DNA from: Paulownia fortunei
Taxonomy: Eukaryota; Streptophyta; Magnoliopsida; Lamiales; Paulowniaceae
Direction: 5' to 3'
Assembly (NCBI GenBank): GCA_019321725.1
Contig: CM033115.1
Location: 9,930,673 to 9,994,672, forward strand
Length of the DNA stretch: 64,000 bases
Part shown: positions 56,584-64,000 of the stretch, piece after piece
Position numbering within the stretch: the first letter of the stretch is position 1
How the letters are laid out: each line of letters starts with the position of its first letter
Notes under the pieces: model-generated
Seen by the model: only the letters and a program-made list of their open reading frames with translations
Databases searched by the model: none
What the model was told of the DNA's origin: nothing
Program-made: the position numbers and the translations under genes

Positions 56584-59114
56584 TTCCATGTAACACCCCA
56601 ACCACCAAATATAGATATTGGTATAATAATAATTTTGACAAAGTAGTACATGTGTGTGCATGTGTGTATATATATTTACTTTTGTCAAATATAGCACTTT
56701 GAGAAGCAGTGAAGTGTTTTCTTACATATAACCCTATATATAGAAAAATCACTATTTATATAAAACACAACACCCATCACAGTCACGCTATTCTTAGGCT
56801 GATTTACTATCAAATTTCAAGAGTTATATAGGACACGGCATCCCAAAATTATAATACGATAGACTCAAAAATAAAAATAATAGCCTTTACTTTCAGAAGA
56901 AGTAAGGACATTTTGCATCTTGTAGCCCTTTATATATAGTTACTAATTTACAGAATAATAATGAATCTAAAAATTAGAATATGCCCACAACATAACCCAA
57001 CAGGTCGTCATACATATACACTGGTCCTCAGATCCTGCAGGAACCCCAATGGCTTGCCCAGTAAGTCCATGGTATCAAGTATCACCAGACTCACTTACAA
57101 TGCATAAACTATATGAGTTAATGCTCAGCAAGTAAAGATTATGTATGTCAAAGAATAATCCATAATATCAAGTCATGCATCTCAAAATGGTATACCCACA
57201 ATGCAATTCCATACATTAAAATATTTTTTTCAAAATCATTTATTTCTTGGCCCCATGATCAATGCTATTATCCTATGCACCAGAAAAGAGCCCAACGCCA
57301 TAATTCAATAGCCAATAATGATCTAAGCATGCAAATCTATGCATATTCATATGCATGAAAATTCATGCACACGAACCTGCAAATCCATGCATACAACTAT
57401 GCAAATCCATACATGCTTTGGTGCACTAGTAATGGTCAGCAAAATATTTTCCTTTCACAGAATCATGCTGTGCAATTCAAAATTTATCTCAATGCTCGTA
57501 TATGATGCATACACGTGCCAATGTCCATATATGTATGCTCAATGGACATGAATGACACTAATGCATGCCCTTTGCTATGCATATATGATCTATGGTATTA
57601 TATATAAATCACACATTTACTATGTATATGCATTGTAGTTGCAAATGAATCTTTACTTACCTTTCACTTGGTTGGTGGCTTAGTCTAGATTTGTTTAATG
57701 TTCATCTCCAACCTTAGATATAAAATAGCCTGTAATATTACCCAACATCAAACACTATTCCCAATTTGGCAAGTTGAAAGCATAAAATCTCAAACTAAGA
57801 ACACCGAGCTATTTAGGTAAGAATCAAGCTTTCATAAACTAGAACCCAATATAGTCCTTCAAATACCTTAATTTCTCATCTTAGATACATGTAAACATCA
57901 TGTAATTGAAGTATTATCACTCTAATAGCATGTACCTAATTGTTAATACTCAATAACAACATGTTTGGGTTGAAACATGCTAAGTTATCAAATGTGATAG
58001 ATTTTTACCTTCTAATTTCCTTGCTGTCACATTAGGTTTCATAGACATTTTGATATCCTTAGGGATACTTATTCACTCTCAACTTTTTACCACACTTATA
58101 TAACATGTAGAAAAATATAATCATGCCATAAAGTTTCCAAAACATATGGGTCTAGGTTCCCCTAATTCAATCCCTTTCACAGCACACCAGAACAGATATT
58201 CTTACTTTGGCAATTTTGAGTGTTTCTTCAATATCATGCCCTATTTCAATTTCTAACTGATGAAAATTTATTACAATACTCTTAACTCATATATAAACAT
58301 GTATATGATGATACTTATAGGTTTTATTCAACATACCATACACTTTTGAAGCTTAAAACACAAGAATACAACAAGGTGACAGTTTCTAGCACAAGTGTTT
58401 TCTATCAAGTATTTGCAACCAAAAACCTTTTCTTTGTGTATCAACGCCTATATAATAACATCCTAACACATGAGGTGGTGTAATCTTGAGGTGGCATGTA
58501 ATGGTAAAATCTGATTTTCTCTCTTATCTTGCAGCCCTAATCTTATGTGTCTCACATATTCTTATTTGGTTGCAACCTATCTTAGTCACCATTCATGCTC
58601 ATAGGTAATTCCTATGTCCTTTCATTAGGTTCTTCACCCGATTGTCTCCAGATTCTTGAATAATTGTCCATATTAAAAATTATATAATCTTAAATATAAA
58701 TGAATATTGTAATATCACCTTTCAATCATAGTATCTTATGTCTAGTGTTCTAAATATGCAATTTACCTATATATACTTTTGAAACACCTAGATGAAATTA
58801 AATCAAACCATATAAGCTTACTAGTAACACTTTTAACACTTCCAAAATTATAATCTATATATCCCATCTATATCCAATATTAATCAACCTCATTTTCTTC
58901 TTATTTCATTATAAAATCAACTACTTAGATTAGAAAATTCAATAACTAATATAATGCAAAAGTTTCAGAATTAAGTTTAATATTAAAAAATATCATATAA
59001 AATAAAATAAATTATGCAATGTCAATAGAAATACAAGTAACATATAAAATTAACACGTAATGCATGAATCATATTAGCCAAGTGAGTAGTGTGAGGATTG
59101 GGTATTACATTCCA
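56584..59114. mobile_element. Solo LTR (2.5 kb) with target duplication TTCCA, inserted in Athila gag
   Basis: 56589-59109 begins TGTAACACCCC and ends GGGTATTACA, flanked by TTCCA at 56584-56588 and 59110-59114. TG...CA ends with a 5-bp duplication are the marks of an LTR insertion; no pol is inside, so it is a solo LTR. The ends resemble those of chromovirus-type Gypsy LTRs. Both flanks continue gag of the host element. The strand cannot be fixed without an internal region. Confidence 0.88.
57320..57600. repeat. Cluster of ATGCA/TGCAT motifs inside the solo LTR
   Basis: ATGCAAATC, TCCATGCAT and CATATGCATG units recur many times in about 280 bp, without a fixed period. It looks like a decayed short-period repeat. 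Confidence 0.55.
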
Positions 59115-60492
59115 TTCTTCATTTCTAAATGTGGATTAGAAACTTTCTCCTTTGGATGAATAGTCTTATCAATAACATTTTCATTTCAAAGAGTTTGACT
59201 GAATTAGCCTGTTTGATTGAATTTTCACCTGAAAAAAGAAACATGACACTAAGTGGAAGGATTAGGTTGAGGTTGAGTTGGAAACTTATATTTTTCTTGA
59301 GTGCGCAAAGATCCGGTTAATGTTGAAAGTGTATTTTTGATCTCATTGATGGTTTATGAAGTTTGATTATTGATGTTTGTTTGTTCATGAATAAATTCTT
59401 GCAAAGTCTCCTCAAGGGATTTTGTATGTAGAGCTGGATAAGAAGAAAAGTTTGGATGCTTTTATGAATGTAGCGGTTGGGCACTATTATCATCTTGTTA
59501 ACTAAAATTGGGATAATTTTTCCATTGTACATTATAAGTTTTAGAATATGGAGAATGAAAAGACTTTTTGAATACGACCATGAAATTTGCTTGTACTAGA
59601 ATGTTTGGACATTCATTGGTGGAGTACTCCATAAATTCACAATTGCTACAAACTTCTTCCTCTTGCACAAACTTAATTTTTTTTTCTTTTTTTTAAGTTC
59701 CATGGCTTCAACTTTTATTGTTAAACTAGCAATCCTAGTATTTAAATCATCTTTCTGACTAAGGTAATATTTTTCTTTATTACTAGCAAGATTAGATCTA
59801 ATAGAACTTTCAAAATAATTAATATTATGCCATGATTAAAAGTTTTCTGTCAAATTGTCTAGATATACTAAGGCTTCATTAGGTTTTTTATAAAGAAAGT
59901 CACCATAACATATTGTTTGAACAAATTATTTTATTTCAGAAGTTTAATCTTCATAAAAGAAATTAATTAAGCACTATTTTTCAAAACCATGATGTGGGCA
60001 TAAATTCAATAAATTTTTAAATCTTTCCCAACATTGAAAAAAGCTTCATTAGAATTTTGAGAAAAAAATTATATTTGTCTTTCTAAAGCATTAGTTTTAT
60101 GAGTTGGAAAGAACTTTTTAAAAAATTCAGCTTGCATTTTTTGCCAAATGCCAATTGACCTAGATTTTAAAGAATTAAGCCAAGTTTTTCCATTATTTTT
60201 TTTAAAAAAAAGGAAATAATTTCAGCTTAACAATCTCATTTGTACAAGTTTGATCATAAAAAATGGAACATAGTTCATGAAATTCTTTTAGATGAAAGTA
60301 AAAGCTTTCAGAGTTTAAACCATAGAAATTGGGAAGTAAATGAATCATACCTGGCTTAAATCGAAAGTTATTTACATTTACGGGAAAAATAAAACAAGAA
60401 GGAGAAGAATTTCGAGAAAGTTGTAAGTAATAATGCATGGTACGTACCTGTTGATTCTTAGTTTCTTCCTGGATATTTTCATTTTCAGACAT
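59115..60492 (-). pseudogene. Gypsy gag relic
   Basis: The probable start is ATG at 60490-60492 (MSENENIQEETKNQQ), followed by FKPGMIHLLPNFYGLNSESF and EIVKLKLFPFF, the Athila/Tat gag N-terminal part. After a frame break the rest is readable in pieces. A zinc knuckle near 59605-59655 reads C-SN-C-EFME-Y-STNE-C, with Tyr where the CCHC pattern has His. Gag is cut at 59114 by the solo LTR and resumes beyond 56584. Confidence 0.82.
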
Positions 60493-60668
60493 GGTGAAAG
60501 TGTGTGGAGGTGACTTAAATAAATTTCCAAATAAAGCTTTAGAATTATTTCTAACTAAATGCAGAAAATTATGACTATGATACCATATAACTATATAATC
60601 ATAAAGAAAATAAACACACAATATTCACAAAGGAGAAATATTTACAAATCTAAATATTTACCTTGCCT

Positions 60669-60686
60669 TCCCCAGTAATGTTGCCA
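60669..60686 (-). other. Primer binding site of the Athila-like element (tRNA-Asp type)
   Basis: The plus strand reads TCCCCAGTAATGTTGCCA, matching 13 of 18 bases of the tRNA-Asp 3' end TCCCCGGCAACGGCGCCA. Four of the five differences are C-to-T or G-to-A, as expected from decay of methylated cytosines. It lies six bases inside the 5' LTR. Confidence 0.8.
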
Positions 60687-60692
60687 AAAATT

Positions 60693-62040
60693 TGCTACAA
60701 CTTTAAGGTTGTAAATTCAATTGCAAGTTATGTCAAGTAATATATTTCTCATGAGTACGAGATCGATCTACATGGAAGTTATTTGGAAATTTCAGGATTA
60801 TATTTCAAAAAAATAAATAAAGATGTGCATTATGTGATTTACAATATATAAAAAATAATATATGCTATAACTGAAAAAAAATAAAGTAATAAAAGTATTA
60901 AGGATTAGGGGTCCGCTCTTGAGTTTTGGATAGAGGAATGATAATTTATTCTTTTACATCTTTTAATTGTCACTATTGGAATTCATACATAATGAAGGTT
61001 TTAATGAGAAAATATTATCAAATAGCCCATACAATAAGGTAATCATGATATTGTCTTACTATTTGCAAATTATCTGTTAATGCCAACACTTGTTGATGGG
61101 ATCAAGTATTTATGCACATCTTTGTCTGCAACAAATCAATATTTTTCATTAGTAGTTAATGTAGTAAAACCACATGTCTAGCTAAATGAACCCAAGTGTT
61201 TATTGTGTCATTAGTAATACATAAATTAAGAATCACCACAAAACAAGTAGGGTTTAAATAAAAAATTAAAATAATATTTCAACACACTTAAATATTTTCT
61301 ATCTTTATAATTGTTCCTCTTCGCCCATCAAGAGGTTCACCCTTTTTCCTCAACAAAATAAAATTTAGAAAGGCACAATGAAAGTAGGAAAGACTAAAAA
61401 TAAAAGAAAAAATAGAAAATGCATTTCTATTACTAATAGAAAACTTATTACTACCAAAAAATTTAGCCTAAAGAAACCCTCTACCCCTTCGCCCACTCTT
61501 ACAAATTTAATACGTGGCCTATTTATAGTGTTTTAAGTATGCTAGAGGCCAAACATATAACAGAGGACTTAAACAATTAACGGGTATTCTAGTTGTCAAG
61601 AGTTGGTAGGTTGTTACACAAAATCCTCTAAATTTCCAACTACCTAATTGAATCGAATGTTCCAGATAGATATAACTAGATTTTGATGATGAGTAAAGAA
61701 TAAAAGTTGTAGATATTTGTTTTCTGATACATTTTCATATATCATTTGTCAAATTTGGTTGTCGGATGAGGGAAACATGGTAAAATTACTGAATCATGTT
61801 CAAGAGCCATCCTTCAACATTATCAGCGCATTGAAACATGGTTATTGACTATTGTGACATATTTTCTCACAATTTTGTATTCAGATAACTTGTTTATCTA
61901 CCTTGTTTGTATAACATATCCAAATTTTAACCTAAACAAAATTTAGGTTTAAGAGATAAGACCCAATTGGTAAAATAGGTTAGGACTCAGCTTAACTCTA
62001 ATTCGAATTTTTGGTGATCCATTTGTACAACAACTTGTAA
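60693..62040 (-). repeat. 5' LTR of the Athila-like element, truncated
   Basis: Starts TGCTACAACTTTAAGG on the plus strand and matches 47975-49300 in the same direction (for example the TTGCTACAAC, GATCAAGTATTTATG and GAATTTTTGGTGATCCATTT blocks). Homology ends near 62040; the last 270 bp that should end in ATGCACTTATCA are missing. Confidence 0.8.
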
Positions 62041-62471
62041 TATAGCTTCTTTGATCTTTACACATTTAGTATGGGATTAAAAGTCTATATGAACTTGTAG
62101 TTGAATGACTTAGCAATCCATAGCCTCAAGAATTAACTCAAAACTATTTCGGAGTCAAAAGTTACACTAGTTTCTCTAAAACCTGCACAAAGGAAGATAA
62201 AACTTTTTAATCTCATTTTTATATGTCGATTTTCCATTTTATTCCTAAAATACAAAAATTCTTAAATTGGAATGAAAACTTCAAAGTGAAAATAATTATA
62301 TAAATCTTAATTAGTTGTACACTTTTAAATGTTCATCACATAAAAAATTAAAAATTTTGATCCCAAATTTGAAAGAAGTTGCATGTAACGTAATGGGTAA
62401 ATTTACATGCTTTCATTATCATGTGATGAATTATGTTAAGCATGTTAGATGGATGATCATGGAGCTTAGGC

Positions 62472-62565
62472 CAATGTGATTGGTTTAATTTTATGCACTT
62501 TTTTGGTTATTTTTGGGTCAATGTAACTGGTTTAATTTTATGCATTTTTTATTTATTTTTGGGTT
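62472..62565. repeat. 47-bp tandem duplication
   Basis: CAATGT(G/A)A(T/C)TGGTTTAATT starts at 62472 and 62519; each unit ends in TTATTTTTGGGT. Confidence 0.85.
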
Positions 62566-63059
62566 TAATTAAAATGAGGAATATGAGTCTCACATTTTCT
62601 TTATTTTTTTTCTAAATATATTTCTATCTCCTTCATACGTACCTCTCATTGGACTTGGTTCCAAGGTTTCTTGTAGTTCCATTTATGTAATAAGAGTAGA
62701 AATGAGAGGTGAGGATTTAGTATTTTTGTAAGTTGGCTGACTTCACAAAATGATAGAATCAAGATGAAGAAAAGTAAGGAATAAAGGCCCATGAATGTAT
62801 GGGATACATTTATGTAATAGGTAGGCCTATTTGTACCCTTAGATTGACCTTGTTCTACTTCGGCTTGAGTGGATCATATAGGATTACAGGCTCATAATTA
62901 TCCCTTATTTTTTATATATGTGATGCATGCTATGATTGTTTAATGTATGTCTTATGATGCTTCACTTTGCTTGTCATCACTAGGCTATATAATACTAAAC
63001 AACATAATCTTAAGATAAGATCTTGCATGACAAATAAACCTATGTGTTTTCCTCACTTG

Positions 63060-63560
63060 AATTTATTTCAAGTTTAAAGTATTTGGTTACAAACCTTAAA
63101 GGTTTATATGAAGCGAAAGTGGGAATAGTAGACAAAGGCCCAATCGTCTATGCCTTCCTAATAAGTAGTGACATGTGATACGCTGTTGAGCTTAGTATAT
63201 TGGCCATGATCCTAGGATATGCTAAGTAAGGTACGTTGTGATCATTACTAAGCATTATGATCCTTGTGGAATAGGGGGTCTGAATGTTGGCCAAGATCGT
63301 GGGATACTTTGGGGTTTTATTCACAAGTATATTTGTTGTGTTCCACTTGATATTGAGTACCATATAGGCTCATAGTATTAAGGCATATGCAAAAGGTGAG
63401 GTAAAATAGCTTGAAGGTTGTATAGAGATGAAACTGATAATGTGTTGTCTTCATTTTGGCTTTGTCATATAGGCTCATAGCATTAGGGTGTATGAAAAAA
63501 GTCAATTAGACTTCAAGCTTACTAGGAAATTAGATTTCCTAAAGTTCCATCTTGAGAGTG
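63060..63560 (+). repeat. Copia LTR fragment, inverted relative to 45430-45860
   Basis: The reverse complement of 45430-45860 is recognisable here over about 430 bp (ATTGGCCATGATCCTAGGATATGC and GGCTCATAG blocks, each shortened here to the shared core). It is plus-oriented, so it is not the other half of the Copia element at 42351-45860. Confidence 0.6.
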
Positions 63561-64000
63561 ATGGAACTCGAATAAAATAATCAGAGATATTTATAAATGA
63601 AGACTAAATCATAATTGGTATTAATTGAATGGATGCTTATTTTCAACCTCACTTAAGATAATTGTTATTGCTATAGATTCCACTTAGGTGAATCTATACA
63701 CACAAGCAAACTTACTGGCCCAATCAATCTGAAATGATGTATGTTTTATCATTATTACAGTTTGTCAAGGTATAGAAAGAGAAAATGCAAGTATTTACTT
63801 ACTTGATTGAATTAAAAAAGGGTTTTAATTCAGTTTTCCACTTTGTTGAAATCAATCATTAGAGTTGATAATTCTTCTTGGGTATTGGATACTTGAAATG
63901 TCATCTCTGCAAAGTATTGTTAAGTATGATAAAGAGAAAGTAAATAAGAGATAGGACGATCCCTAATCATATAAGTGGAGAAAAGTGTTGCTTTATTGGC

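Larger units (their letters stand above)
45873..62040 (-). mobile_element. Athila-like Ty3/Gypsy retrotransposon carrying a LOG-like gene copy
   Basis: A 16-kb minus-strand element. In its own direction: truncated 5' LTR (60693-62040), primer site (60669-60686), gag (60492 down to about 56300, split by a solo LTR), protease (56259-55390), RT (55390-54550), RNase H (54550-54010), integrase (54000-52610), then 5 kb that includes a 102-codon unknown frame, a LOG-like copy and a nested solo LTR, a purine-rich tract and the 3' LTR (45873-47628). The tRNA-Asp-type primer site and long 3' non-pol region fit the Athila/Tat lineage. All frames are dead. The 5' end of the 5' LTR is missing, so no target duplication can be read. 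Confidence 0.85.
62041..64000. other. Non-genic DNA right of the Athila-like element
   Basis: No gene recognised. It includes a short tandem repeat (62472-62565) and a Copia LTR fragment (63060-63560). The remainder, to the window end, is probably more of the same Copia LTR or flank. Confidence 0.55.

Noticed and set aside
63148..63505. Two minus-strand frames near the right end
   Set aside because: They lie in a Copia LTR fragment and change frame relative to the similar LTR at 45430-45860; not coding.
1..64000. CRISPR arrays, tRNA or rRNA genes, bacterial operons
   Set aside because: No regularly spaced repeats with unique spacers, no cloverleaf sequence and no rRNA segment was recognised. 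The tRNA-like match at 60669-60686 is a retrotransposon primer site.

Overview
The window is nuclear DNA from a flowering plant, most likely a eudicot. It is very AT-rich, has one intron-containing gene with GT-AG splice sites, and is otherwise filled with plant transposable elements (Ty1/Copia, Ty3/Gypsy, LINE, Mutator-like, and Harbinger-like relics). The species cannot be named from the sequence. No bacterial, organellar, CRISPR, rRNA or tRNA feature is visible.

The one host gene that looks real is a plus-strand bHLH transcription factor of subgroup IX, closest in layout to Arabidopsis bHLH128. Its six coding exons are spread over 22.3 kb (4181-26476). The bHLH domain runs across exons 3, 4 and 5, and the last exon gives the Cys-rich tail typical of the group. 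Exon 2 has an unusual start. The reading frame upstream of 11103 does not match the frame downstream, so the gene works only if splicing uses the AG at 11102-11103, or if one G has been lost from a G-run (real mutation or assembly error).

The introns carry most of the gene's length. Intron 1 (6.5 kb) is AT-rich with microsatellites. Intron 3 (10 kb) holds an old antisense Copia remnant, a Harbinger-like insert and a clearly bounded antisense Copia element (16162-19810, target duplication AAGAG, deleted pol). Intron 5 holds a Mutator-like element with long terminal inverted repeats (24653-25969) that encloses a 41-bp minisatellite.

On both sides of the gene lie decayed elements. Positions 1-2003 hold an Athila-like Gypsy pol fragment joined to a piece of LTR in the opposite orientation. 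Downstream come an isolated LTR of the same family (27999 on), a LINE with an intact YADD motif (about 30150-32650), Copia LTR-derived DNA (about 32790-36580), a Harbinger-like region with two Myb/SANT-like gene relics and a possible zinc-finger relic (about 36590-41690), and a decayed minus-strand Copia element (about 41700-45860).

The largest unit is a minus-strand Athila-like element, about 45873-62040. In element order it has a truncated 5' LTR, a tRNA-Asp-type primer site, gag split by a 2.5-kb solo LTR, protease, reverse transcriptase, RNase H, integrase, and a 3' LTR. A second solo LTR of its own family sits inside its 3' part. Between integrase and the 3' LTR lies a full-length, intronless, frame-preserved copy of a cytokinin-activating LONELY GUY (LOG) gene on the element's sense strand, broken only by three stop codons. 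This is the most unusual thing in the window. Every transposon reading frame seen is broken, so the only gene likely to be expressed is the bHLH gene.
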